Below, one piece after another: positions 30,522-38,778 of a DNA stretch of 64,000 nucleotides (positions are counted from its first letter, which is position 1; every line of letters starts with the position of its first letter). The stretch lies in contig NZ_QPEQ01000001.1 in assembly GCF_009455625.1 (NCBI RefSeq), positions 2,294,001 through 2,358,000 of the forward strand. Reading direction: 5' to 3'. Both the position numbers and the translations under genes were made by a program. The DNA comes from Paraburkholderia bonniea. Its GTDB lineage: Bacteria > Pseudomonadota > Gammaproteobacteria > Burkholderiales > Burkholderiaceae. The notes beneath the pieces were generated by a model. It had not been told where the DNA came from. It searched no databases and saw only the letters and a list, made by a program, of their open reading frames with translations.

Positions 30522-31016
30522 ATGAAATTTATATATCAGAAATATCTAGGCGAATTCCAGGAGTATGAGTTAGTAAATTGGAGTGAGAGTGGAAATTATA
30601 TTCAGGGTGTGTGTACACGCGCACGCATGTTTCGGACGTTCCGTAAAGATCGGGTAACAAAATACCTGCAAGGTTCGGAAAATTTGTTAGAAAATCCTGT
30701 AGCGACTAGCGCTCCGTGCCTACCACCCAAACGACCAATTCCATCAGAAAACAGACGCGACTCGCCTCCGCCTGGTGTGCCAAAAATTCTTTTCACCGGA
30801 TTTTCAAAAAATAAACGGGATGAATTGGAGCAGTGTGCGTGGGCGGCTGGATTTTATGTCCGCAAAGATGTTACGAAAGACTTGACGTTTCTATGCACTG
30901 GACCCAATGCTGGCCCAGTAAAAATCGAAAAATCGCGTACGCAAGGAACATATATTATTTCAGGTAATCATTTCGCTACTTTCATAGAAACGGGCGAACT
31001 AATCGACGAAGAATAA
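30522..31016 (+). CDS. WYL-like plus BRCT domain protein
   Basis: 164 residues, AT-rich gene. N-terminal WYL-like segment (MKFIYQKYLGEFQEYELV...CTRARMFRTFRKDRV, about 1-47), a Pro-rich linker, and a C-terminal BRCT domain (about 87-164) with PKILFTGFSKNKRDELEQCA, the glycine AGFYV, the LTFLCTG strand and the F-x-x-F end NHFATFIETGEL. BRCT domains bind nicked DNA or phosphopeptides. Role in the prophage unknown; DNA-damage sensing or defence is a guess. Confidence 0.7.
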   Translation: MKFIYQKYLGEFQEYELVNWSESGNYIQGVCTRARMFRTFRKDRVTKYLQGSENLLENPVATSAPCLPPKRPIPSENRRDSPPPGVPKILFTGFSKNKRDELEQCAWAAGFYVRKDVTKDLTFLCTGPNAGPVKIEKSRTQGTYIISGNHFATFIETGELIDEE

Positions 31017-31055
31017 ATATCCCGTGAATCCGGATAACACCCCAAGAAACAAAAA

Positions 31056-31154
31056 ATGAACGAACCAAAGCCCGTAGTCCCACAACCTCAGCCGAGCCGT
31101 CGAGATCAATTCAACGACTCACCCAAACCACCAGCGCCACAACCGAAGCGATAA
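31056..31154 (+). CDS. Tiny proline-rich ORF
   Basis: 32 codons, MNEPKPVVPQPQPSRRDQF... ending PPAPQPKR. No SD obvious. It overlaps the 3' end of the opposite-strand membrane protein gene, which weakens the call; composition is unusually Pro/Gln/Lys-rich. Confidence 0.25.
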   Translation: MNEPKPVVPQPQPSRRDQFNDSPKPPAPQPKR

Positions 31155-31590
31155 TCGGTGAAATCAAAGCGCAAAAGCGGATCCGGTTCAACCGGTCCGC
31201 TACCTGCGCATTTCTCGTTACCAGATCGTTAATTCGAGTTTGCAAATTTTTTAATTCAGCTTCTCTTAGTGACCCCAATGAAAATTCCGGCTGATATAAG
31301 TTTACCGGCTCGTTTGTCGGGGAAGGGATCGGCCTAAGTCGCAAGCAGCCACATACAATCCATCCGGCGAGTATCAGCAAACAAATTCCAAAAACAATGG
31401 TGGCCGATATCAACCAGATAGTTGCGTGGGTATCTACCAGATTAACCGTGTAAGCGGCAGCGCCACCAATACCTGCAAGAAAAACCGTTAGCGTCGTATT
31501 GGCCTCTTTGGAAATGATTTCCGCACTTTGAATATGGAATCGGATATTTTCAAGTGCTTGATTTTCTACCCATACCAATTGTTCATTCAT
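31111..31590 (-). CDS. Hypothetical membrane protein next to gene D
   Basis: 159 residues. Amphipathic N-terminal helix (about 1-30), hydrophobic helices at about 33-52, 59-81 and 138-157, and a predicted coiled coil between (SLREAELKNLQTRINDLVTR). Starts 3 nt after the gene D stop, so it is co-transcribed with the tail operon. Unknown; helix-pair topology with a coiled coil is typical of superinfection-exclusion or toxic pore proteins, but this is inference. Confidence 0.6.
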   Translation of the reverse strand: MNEQLVWVENQALENIRFHIQSAEIISKEANTTLTVFLAGIGGAAAYTVNLVDTHATIWLISATIVFGICLLILAGWIVCGCLRLRPIPSPTNEPVNLYQPEFSLGSLREAELKNLQTRINDLVTRNAQVADRLNRIRFCALISPIIASVVALVVWVSR

Positions 31591-31592
31591 CG

Positions 31593-32681
31593 CTACTTTC
31601 CTCCCCTCCTAAAATGCGAACGATGCCGCTCCGACGTGGGATCGTCTCGCATTTCCAGTTCAAGCGTCGTCACAAATCCACCGTCGCCCATTGAGTGCGT
31701 GGCCTTCTTTACAAGCCACGGCGTCTTGTCAATTTCTGGTTTGAACCCAGCAACTGTCACTGGCATTTCAGGAAACAGTTCCGGTCTGGCCAGCGCGAGC
31801 GTATAGCCCTTCGTCGCCTGGGCGCGCTGCGTGCGCGCAAATTCAGCGCTGGCCGCCGCGCGTGCCTCAGCTTCGGTTGCATAGTCTTCCGGCAGCACCT
31901 TGATGTTCTTGTTGTTCTCCCCGCCGATCACAATTGACTTCCGCTTTCCCTTCGCGTTCGAGTGATAGTGCGCCCGCACTGCAGCGTAACTTTCACGCTG
32001 TGAGATGTGATACCGGTGCTGATCGCCGCTAGCGCGCGTCAGCTCCAGCACGGACAGGCTTTTCCCGCTCGCGGTTTTCCCGGTGCCGATGGGCATGAAC
32101 AGAAGCCGTAAATCTTTCACGTTCATCACAGCGTCGTAGCGCTTGGCCAGACGCGTTAAAAATGACATGTCGCTCTCGTGCGTTTGATCGATATGGGCAA
32201 TAACAACTTTTGCGAGCGCGTCAGCGACAACCGGCTTCAGCGAATGCCGTGAAGCAATCGCCCGCACGATTGCGCCAATGTTCACACCGTGCCAGCTCTT
32301 TTCACGTCGCTCATGCATTGCGCTCGTCATCGATGCCGACCTGGCGCGGATCGTCACGATATCTGGCGCGCCGCTGTGTTCGATCTCATCAACCGTGAAC
32401 GTTCCCTTATCGATCAAAGGCTCGCCAACCCAGCCCACCGAAACTTTGATATTTGCCCCGCGCTTTGGAATAGCCAGATCGCCTTTTGAATCGTCCAGGA
32501 CAAGGTCCAATGTGTCAGATTCCTCCGCACGCGACTCCGATATCGACAGGCTAATCAGCCGAGGGGCGATCAGGCTCGACAGGTCCTTTTCATCGAGCGT
32601 GATCTTGTAGTCGGCTTGGGGCTGAGTGCGCCCCACCCTATCTGGGTTTCTTTCTGCCGTGCGTGTGAGCGAGTTGGCCAT
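31593..32681 (-). CDS. D: P2 gpD-like late control/tail hub protein
   Basis: 362 residues. Belongs to the phage late control D/VgrG-like family: the LARFDAVMNVKDLRLLF-type block (here LAKRYDAVMNVKDLRLLF) and the C-terminal TPWLVKKATHSMGDGGFVT are diagnostic. Forms part of the baseplate hub beneath the spike. Start abuts gene U by 1 nt. Last structural gene of the tail operon. Confidence 0.92.
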   Translation of the reverse strand: MANSLTRTAERNPDRVGRTQPQADYKITLDEKDLSSLIAPRLISLSISESRAEESDTLDLVLDDSKGDLAIPKRGANIKVSVGWVGEPLIDKGTFTVDEIEHSGAPDIVTIRARSASMTSAMHERREKSWHGVNIGAIVRAIASRHSLKPVVADALAKVVIAHIDQTHESDMSFLTRLAKRYDAVMNVKDLRLLFMPIGTGKTASGKSLSVLELTRASGDQHRYHISQRESYAAVRAHYHSNAKGKRKSIVIGGENNKNIKVLPEDYATEAEARAAASAEFARTQRAQATKGYTLALARPELFPEMPVTVAGFKPEIDKTPWLVKKATHSMGDGGFVTTLELEMRDDPTSERHRSHFRRGGK

Positions 32682-33094
32682 CAGTTTTTCGCAGCCTTGT
32701 CGGCCTGAGCCAGCATGTTATCCGGCACGCGCTTTAACGCCAGCGCGAATTCAATGCGGCGCGGAACACCATTCTGAGTATGAAAGGTCTGCGTTTCGTT
32801 AAGGCTCTCGATAACGAACAGACCGTATACGCTGCCCTGGCCATCGACCAGCACATACGCCTCGCCTTTACCGGCCATTTCCGCCAGCTCATCAATCGAC
32901 GCGATGGAACCGATGGTTTCCGGCGCGACAATGCCATTCAACGTGATCGTGTCATCGCCGGGTCCGGTAAATTGACTCGCGTTCATCACACCGATCCGCG
33001 AGCTCGTTGCGTGCCTCCAGTTCCGCTGGCGCTGAAGATCAACAAACGGGACAGTCGTCAGGCTGAAAACGAACTGACCGAGAGACATCATCAT
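32681..33094 (-). CDS. U: P2 gpU-like tail protein
   Basis: 137 residues; phage tail protein U family: MSLGQFVFSLTTVPF at the start, WRHATSSRIG, then IDELAEMAGKGEAYVLVDGQG and the end RIEFALALKRV. Tail terminator/assembly role expected. ATG overlaps are tight with genes T and D. Confidence 0.92.
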   Translation of the reverse strand: MMMSLGQFVFSLTTVPFVDLQRQRNWRHATSSRIGVMNASQFTGPGDDTITLNGIVAPETIGSIASIDELAEMAGKGEAYVLVDGQGSVYGLFVIESLNETQTFHTQNGVPRRIEFALALKRVPDNMLAQADKAAKN

Positions 33095-33109
33095 GACTTT
33101 TCCCCTGCG

Positions 33110-35791
33110 CTAATCTGACAGACGCGAGCCGAGACGCGATTGTTTCGCCCGCTCGATTCGCTCAATTTCCGCCCGAACAACTCTGCCGATTTCAGCCGGG
33201 TCCATGCCTGGCGCCGCGTAAATATTGAAAACGTATTGAGCGGGTGCGCTGGCCGTTCGCACGGGGGCAGCGGACGCCAGTGCCAGCCTGTTGTCTATCG
33301 GAATTGCCGCGCGCACAACCGGCATGCTATCGGGCCGCAGCGTAGCGGTTTGCTGCGCGAACACTGGTGTGCCAAAAGAAACAGCGGCCGCCGTGGCGAG
33401 CCCCAGCGCGGCGGTGGCCACACGTGAGCGCTCGCCGTCGATGCCGAGTGCGGCTCCCTGCCCGACAAAGCCGCCGAGCTCACCAAAAACCCGGCTGGGA
33501 CTGTGGATGCCCAGCTTCTCTTTGAACCAGCCGGTCGTGCTATCTGCAACGCCGCCGATAGCATTTTTCACAATGTCGATGGCGCTCGTGATGCCGCTGG
33601 CCAGACCGCTCATGATGTTCGCTCCGAACTCGGTAAATTTCGCGGGCAGATCAATTCCGAACCACGATAGAACACCCGCGAACGCGCGATAAAAAAGACC
33701 GAGTGGTGACCAGTTGACCAGCAGCACCGCAATAGCGCAAATACCGCTGCTAAATGCTGCTTTAACTTCTTGCCATAAACCCGCGAAAAATCGAGTGATG
33801 GGTTCCCAGTATCTGTAAATCAGAAAAGCCGCGACAGCTAGCACCGCGACAATCGCAAGAACCGTCAGTCCAATTGGATTGGCAAACATCGCCCTGCCAG
33901 CAAACATGGCGGCAGTGCCGAAAATACGGAGTGCGGTAGCACCCACACCGAGCACGCGAGACAGTATTCCGCCTTGAATGCCCAGTGTCTGCATGCTGAA
34001 CTTGACGACCGCCAGCGGGCCGAGCACACCAGCGAGCGCGATTGTCAACGTGCCCACCACGACCAGCAAACCCATAAGTGCCGAAACCGTAACAAGAATG
34101 AATCTTGCAGCGGTCTGATGCTCTTTCATAAAGCCGTTGATCCTGTCGATTGCCGCAGCTGTTTTCTCGAGCACAGCGTTATAAAGAGGCGAAATTTTTT
34201 CCCCAATTTCCAGCTTCAGGTCACGTATTTTTGCCAGTGCCGCAAGTTCACGGCCCTGCGTTGTCTGCTTGGCTTTTTCGTTTAATTCCTCGATGCCATC
34301 CGCACCCGCATTCAGCTTTTCATTTTTATGAATCTGGTCGCGCTGCATGTACATCGTTGTGAACAGGTTCGCCGCTGTCCTGTTCGTGAAAATCGTCGCA
34401 ATCGTGTCCTTTATCTTGTCCTGATCAGTGATGCCGTTGGCTTGCAACTTCGGTAACAAAACCTTCTCCATCCACTCCAGCGGAGACGCTTTCAGTAGAT
34501 CACTGCCCGCTAGCGCCCCGGTTTTAAAGTGATTGACCTGCCCCATCTTGTTGTATTCAACACCATCTTTTTTAATCAGATCGAGCCCGACTAATGTTCG
34601 CGCGGCTTTAACCGTCGTCTTTCCCTGATAAATATTGTTGTACGCGGACATTAATCCGGTCCCGACAGCATGCCCTCCCATTTCCTGAATGAGCGGTTCC
34701 ATTTGATAAAAAAACGCGTCTTTTCGCATTTGCTTTGCGGCGACGCCGCCTGTTTGTATGAAATTTCGCCATTCGTCGCCGCCGACCCGCCCCCCGGTCG
34801 CCGTCAGCACTTTTTGCACCATATTGGCTTCGCTCTTGAACGTCGCTTCATCCTTAGTGCCGCCGCGCAGCTCGATGACTTTCAGCATGTTCATAAACTT
34901 TTCTTCGTTCGCGTGGCCGTCTTCCGAGCCGAACATCGCGTCGTTGGCGAACTTCATTTTTGTCAGTGTTGGCATCACCATTTTTGCGTGATGTTCGTCG
35001 GCAAAAATTGTCAATGAATCACGCATCAATAGAATGTTATCGCTGGTGCTTGTGCCGTAAACCTTCATCGCGCGCGCATATTTTTCGGAGTCTTTCGCCG
35101 CATGATCCCCCAGCCCGAGCGCCCGGATTTTCATCGCTTCAATCTCAACCTTCTTCGATTCATCAAGCGTTTCACGCATGTCGCCCAGCACGTGCATACC
35201 GGCGCTGCGCGCGGCATAGCCACCCACGGCCATGCCACCGGCAACACCCTGCATCGCATGCATTTTTCCGCGCAATGCGGCCACGCGCTTTTCCCGCTCA
35301 GCCAGCGCATCGAGTTTGCCGAGCTGGTCTTTCATCGTCGCGCTGGTAGCCGCGATAGACGACCTCAATTCCCTTTCATGCCGCGACAGGTTTTGAGTAC
35401 TCACTCCGGCTTCTGATAATCGGGATCTCAGTTCCCGAACTTTCCCGGATTGTTTTTCATGCTCGACAGACAGCCTGGCGGCCGCCTGCTTGGCATGGTC
35501 AAACTGCTGCATCATCTGCAACGATGGCGGACCGACTTCGCGCAGCGCCCCCGCGAGTTTTTTCACACGGGCCTGTGCTTTCTCCAACTTCAATTCCGTA
35601 TCGGCCAGACCGGTTCGAATCTCCCTGAACGCGCCGATATTTTTCTGCGTCTCCCCCATTTTCTTGAGGTCGTCGCGCGTCTTTTTCAGCTCCCGCCCCA
35701 TCTCCTTACTGCCATTAATAACCGCCTTCAACGGCCGGGTCATGTTGTCGATCATGTCAAACATGACCCGTAGCTTTAACGTGTTATCCAT
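33110..35791 (-). CDS. T: Tail tape measure protein (gpT-like)
   Basis: 893 residues. Sets tail length and is ejected with DNA. N-terminal coiled-coil region (about 20-190, RVKKLAGALREVGPPSLQ), a helical middle, hydrophobic helices at about 560-670 (SALMGLLVVVGTLTIALAGVLG; LTVLAIVAVLAVAAFLIYRYW), and the C-terminal LGIHSPSRVFGELGG motif common to tape measures. ATG overlaps the end of the E' frame (ATGGATAA). Confidence 0.93.
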   Translation of the reverse strand: MDNTLKLRVMFDMIDNMTRPLKAVINGSKEMGRELKKTRDDLKKMGETQKNIGAFREIRTGLADTELKLEKAQARVKKLAGALREVGPPSLQMMQQFDHAKQAAARLSVEHEKQSGKVRELRSRLSEAGVSTQNLSRHERELRSSIAATSATMKDQLGKLDALAEREKRVAALRGKMHAMQGVAGGMAVGGYAARSAGMHVLGDMRETLDESKKVEIEAMKIRALGLGDHAAKDSEKYARAMKVYGTSTSDNILLMRDSLTIFADEHHAKMVMPTLTKMKFANDAMFGSEDGHANEEKFMNMLKVIELRGGTKDEATFKSEANMVQKVLTATGGRVGGDEWRNFIQTGGVAAKQMRKDAFFYQMEPLIQEMGGHAVGTGLMSAYNNIYQGKTTVKAARTLVGLDLIKKDGVEYNKMGQVNHFKTGALAGSDLLKASPLEWMEKVLLPKLQANGITDQDKIKDTIATIFTNRTAANLFTTMYMQRDQIHKNEKLNAGADGIEELNEKAKQTTQGRELAALAKIRDLKLEIGEKISPLYNAVLEKTAAAIDRINGFMKEHQTAARFILVTVSALMGLLVVVGTLTIALAGVLGPLAVVKFSMQTLGIQGGILSRVLGVGATALRIFGTAAMFAGRAMFANPIGLTVLAIVAVLAVAAFLIYRYWEPITRFFAGLWQEVKAAFSSGICAIAVLLVNWSPLGLFYRAFAGVLSWFGIDLPAKFTEFGANIMSGLASGITSAIDIVKNAIGGVADSTTGWFKEKLGIHSPSRVFGELGGFVGQGAALGIDGERSRVATAALGLATAAAVSFGTPVFAQQTATLRPDSMPVVRAAIPIDNRLALASAAPVRTASAPAQYVFNIYAAPGMDPAEIGRVVRAEIERIERAKQSRLGSRLSD

Positions 35792-36322
35792 CGTCGCCGT
35801 TTCCGCTTCTCTGCCTTGCCCTTTCTCGCCACGCCATCAGTTCGGGCAGACTGAATCGATTCATCGTTTCCGGTGTCCAGCCGAATACCGTGGCGATATC
35901 GGCCATGGGGTCTTCTACCCGGTCTGGTATTCCAGTTTCGATTTCGCGGCTTTCGGCATCAAAAAACCAACGAAAATCCCACCGAGCTGGACGAGATCAG
36001 CGGGGTCCATTCGCGCGACGTCGATTTCCGTCAGCGTCGGTGTGCTGACACGAGGCAACACTTTTTGCAGCGCTGCCACATCAAGACTGACGAGATCGGA
36101 AAGCGATGTCCCGCGCAGCTCACCGGCATCCGGCTTGCGCAGCGTGACTTTCGTAATGACTTGCTCACCGCGCTTCAAAGGGGTATCCAGCGTGCAGGTA
36201 TTCGGGTCTTTCGCTTCGTCTATATCGCCATCTCCCGGGTTTCCCGTGTCGATCACGCTGAATGCATGCCCGTCTGGACCGGAGTCGATCACAATGCGTT
36301 CCTGATTTTTATCCTTGCTCAT
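35784..36322 (-). CDS. E': gpE+E' fusion made by -1 frameshift
   Basis: Tail assembly fusion, as in P2 (and lambda G/GT). Frame 0 from ATG 36322 encodes gpE. At the heptamer TTTTTTG (minus strand, 35966-35960) a -1 slip leads into an open frame (DAESREIETGIPDRVEDP...) that continues into MADIATVFGWTPETMNRFSLPELM...NGDDG and stops at 35784. That tail strongly resembles P2 E'. The frame is fully open between slip site and tail. Probably a tape-measure chaperone. Confidence 0.9.
35915..36322 (-). CDS. E: gpE tail assembly protein
   Basis: 135 residues, unshifted product. Block ITKVTLRKPDAGELRGTSL and the acidic, Leu-rich end are typical of the P2-like tail assembly E family. The product ends shortly after the slippery heptamer, KSKLEYQTG. 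Between FII and T. Confidence 0.92.
   Translation of the reverse strand: MSKDKNQERIVIDSGPDGHAFSVIDTGNPGDGDIDEAKDPNTCTLDTPLKRGEQVITKVTLRKPDAGELRGTSLSDLVSLDVAALQKVLPRVSTPTLTEIDVARMDPADLVQLGGIFVGFLMPKAAKSKLEYQTG
35960..35966 (-). promoter_or_regulatory. Slippery heptamer for gpE -1 frameshift
   Basis: Minus-strand reading TTTTTTG in the frame GGT TTT TTG, i.e. X-XXY-YYZ, the same heptamer used in P2 gene E. Followed by about 180 nt of open -1 frame. Confidence 0.9.
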
Positions 36323-36392
36323 GTTTTATCTCTGAAAGTGATGAGGGTGATTAATGCGCGGCTTGCCACGTCGAAAGTCTGGCCTTCGTGAT

Positions 36393-36911
36393 CTACAGAC
36401 CGATGGCGGTGCGAAGCTTCGCAAGCAAGTCTGTGCCGTTATTTTTTTCGACCATGTTGATGAAGTCCATTTCAATTAAATCGACACCGTTCATCGACAG
36501 CTTGTAATAGCTAGCCACCGTTGTGATTTTTAAATCAGTGTCTTCCTTTGGTTTCGCCGTACCGAAATCGATTTCCTTATGACGACCTTTAATCACGATC
36601 TCAATGGCATCGTAACTGCCCTGGTCTTCACGCTGATATCCGCCCGCGAAACGCAGTAAGACGCCATCGTGTTTTGTCACGCCATACTGTTCAATCACTT
36701 CCGACATGAAGCCGCCGCACGTCCACTCGATCTGGATTGCCTCCTGTCCAAAGTCAATCTGAATTGGGCCGCCCATGCCGCCGCCCTGGTAATCCTCCAT
36801 TTTTCGTGAGAGCTTCGGCAATGTCACTTCCTTGACTTGCCCCATGAAATTCGAACCGTTGTGAAACAGCATGAATCCCTTCAGTTTTCGCGGCATACCC
36901 ATTTTTTTCAA
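36393..36911 (-). CDS. FII: Major tail tube protein (gpFII)
   Basis: 172 residues. MPRKLKGFMLFHNGSNFMG start, TLPKLSRKMEDYQGGGMGG, IKGRHKEIDFGTAKP and the ending DFINMVEKNNGTDLL line up with P2 FII. Polymerises around the tape measure to make the tube. Immediately after the sheath gene. Confidence 0.95.
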   Translation of the reverse strand: MKKMGMPRKLKGFMLFHNGSNFMGQVKEVTLPKLSRKMEDYQGGGMGGPIQIDFGQEAIQIEWTCGGFMSEVIEQYGVTKHDGVLLRFAGGYQREDQGSYDAIEIVIKGRHKEIDFGTAKPKEDTDLKITTVASYYKLSMNGVDLIEMDFINMVEKNNGTDLLAKLRTAIGL

Positions 36912-36918
36912 ACTCCTT

Positions 36919-38091
36919 TTATGCCATTACGCGCGCAGCAAAATCGGCTAAATACCGGTCCGTTATTCGCTGGCGCATATTCAAATTCTCAAGCGGTGGA
37001 ACGGGGCAATAGTCGTAGTCGATATATGACTTGCCCGACTTCAGTACGTCCGAAGTATTCGGTTCCGGGTCGTACCACGACGATCCGTCGATCAGATAGC
37101 CCAGCGACTTCAGCTCGCGGAATTTCCCATTGATGACTTCAATAATGTCCCGCGCGAGCGATGGATTTAACGGACCGTCGATCACTGGCATCTGTGCTTC
37201 CGCAATCGAATCCGCTAGCACTTGGGCGGTCCGCGTGTAGTTTTCAAACGCGAATAGCGGGTCATCGGAACAAGTGCGGGAGCCCCAGAAGCGGTAACCA
37301 TCCCTGTTAATCAGCGTCGTCACATCCTGCTCATTGAGATATCCCGCGTCAGTATCCGATTCCTGCAAGTCCCAAAACACGGGAATGCTGATACCCGTCA
37401 CGCCGTTCACGCCGACATTCGATAGCGTTTTGTGCCAGCCTGTTTCCTCATCGATGAGCGCTCGAAGACCCACGGCATAAGCCGTAGCCGGAACCTCTAC
37501 CGTGCTGTTCGTCGTGGGGTCCCACGCCAGAAAATTCGGCCAGATCACCATCACTTCCCGCTGGCTAAACTGCTTCCTGTATGTCGTCGCCTCTTCTTTT
37601 GTTTTAGCGCCGTTTGCGCTGACATACGCGAAGCCGCGCAGCGATTTCGCGGTTGCAGCCAGTTCCGCTGCGACAGCCTGGGTATCGAGACCTGGCGCGG
37701 CCAGAATGCGCGGCTTCACACCCATCACAGCCTGGGCCGTCAGCAATGCCTTGATGCCGGTGTAACGGCCTTCTGCCGTGACGGTGCCGATCACGTTACT
37801 TGTCGTTTCGTCCGCGTCTTTGCCTTCGGTCACGCGCACGACTATCGTGACCGGCTTCGTCTGCTTTCCAATTGCGTCGAGCACGGTGCGCAGCGTGCCT
37901 TTCTTCCCAGTTTTTCCAAGCACAGCGACGACGTTCGTCAGCAGGACCGGTGTGTTGAGTGGAAACGTTTTTTCATCTGCATCTTCTGCTGTGCAGACCA
38001 CGCCGATAATTGCTGTCGATATCGTTCGGATCGGTCGCGTTCCTTCGTTAATTTCCTGAACGCGAACGCCGTGGTGATAGTCCTGGGGCAT
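36919..38091 (-). CDS. FI: Tail sheath protein (gpFI)
   Basis: 390 residues; contractile sheath. Start YHHGVRVQEINEGTRPI, RILAAPGLDTQAVAAEL, the conserved FWGSRTCSDDPLFAFENYTRTAQVLADSI, and the end ENLNMRQRITDRYLADFAARV match P2 FI. Confidence 0.96.
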   Translation of the reverse strand: MPQDYHHGVRVQEINEGTRPIRTISTAIIGVVCTAEDADEKTFPLNTPVLLTNVVAVLGKTGKKGTLRTVLDAIGKQTKPVTIVVRVTEGKDADETTSNVIGTVTAEGRYTGIKALLTAQAVMGVKPRILAAPGLDTQAVAAELAATAKSLRGFAYVSANGAKTKEEATTYRKQFSQREVMVIWPNFLAWDPTTNSTVEVPATAYAVGLRALIDEETGWHKTLSNVGVNGVTGISIPVFWDLQESDTDAGYLNEQDVTTLINRDGYRFWGSRTCSDDPLFAFENYTRTAQVLADSIAEAQMPVIDGPLNPSLARDIIEVINGKFRELKSLGYLIDGSSWYDPEPNTSDVLKSGKSYIDYDYCPVPPLENLNMRQRITDRYLADFAARVMA

Positions 38092-38132
38092 GTGAATTCC
38101 TAAGGTGAGTGAAATCGGGAGCTGAACCAGTC

Positions 38133-38765
38133 TCAGCTTGACGAACCCGTTCGATCAGACGCGTCGCCTGGCGCGTCAACGACGGGCGGCGGAGGCGCAT
38201 ACGCCGCTGGCGTGTCGGGCCAATCGACCGCGTCAGGAAATGTGGATTTTTCAATCGCTGCGACAAGCGCCATCTGATAACTGGCCCACGCTTTGAAGTA
38301 ATAAATCTCTTCGTCCGACAGCAGGCCAGCCGCGAACGCATCGGCCTTTCCCGCGTTTTGCTTTCGAGCACGATCAAGCCGAAGCTCGAATTCAGTCATC
38401 GCGGCCGCGCGCTTTTCCTGCTGTTCAATTTCGGGGTCGATAGCCCAGCCAGCTTCACCCCACACGTACTTTTCAGAAGGTCTGGGAATATCCGTCAAAC
38501 CGCACTCGTCCGGCGTGACGCCCGGCGTAAAAATTTCGGCATGCTCGCCGTCACTTTTTTTATAGAGCTGCCGACCGCGATAGTCGGGGAGCAGTAACCA
38601 GGCATCGTTTTTATAGAACGGCCAGGACAAAGACGTGCGCTCCGGAGGCGTCTCCGTTGTACTGCTAGCCGGAATGAGCCAGCGCTCCGGGTTACGCGGA
38701 TCGGCATCGGCGAGACAACTACCGATGTACTGGCCGCTGGCGCTGTCGTATTGATGAATCAGCAT
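38133..38765 (-). CDS. G: Tail fibre assembly protein (gpG-like)
   Basis: 210 residues. N-terminal part IHQYDSASGQYIGSCLADADP belongs to a host-specific region; C-terminal two-thirds have the Caudovirales tail fibre assembly pattern (EYVWGEAGW-like KYVWGEAGW, EEIYYFKAWASYQMAL). Chaperone for the fibre H. Follows H with 13 nt gap. Confidence 0.88.
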   Translation of the reverse strand: MLIHQYDSASGQYIGSCLADADPRNPERWLIPASSTTETPPERTSLSWPFYKNDAWLLLPDYRGRQLYKKSDGEHAEIFTPGVTPDECGLTDIPRPSEKYVWGEAGWAIDPEIEQQEKRAAAMTEFELRLDRARKQNAGKADAFAAGLLSDEEIYYFKAWASYQMALVAAIEKSTFPDAVDWPDTPAAYAPPPPVVDAPGDASDRTGSSS

Positions 38766-38778
38766 TTTTTCTCCCTAA

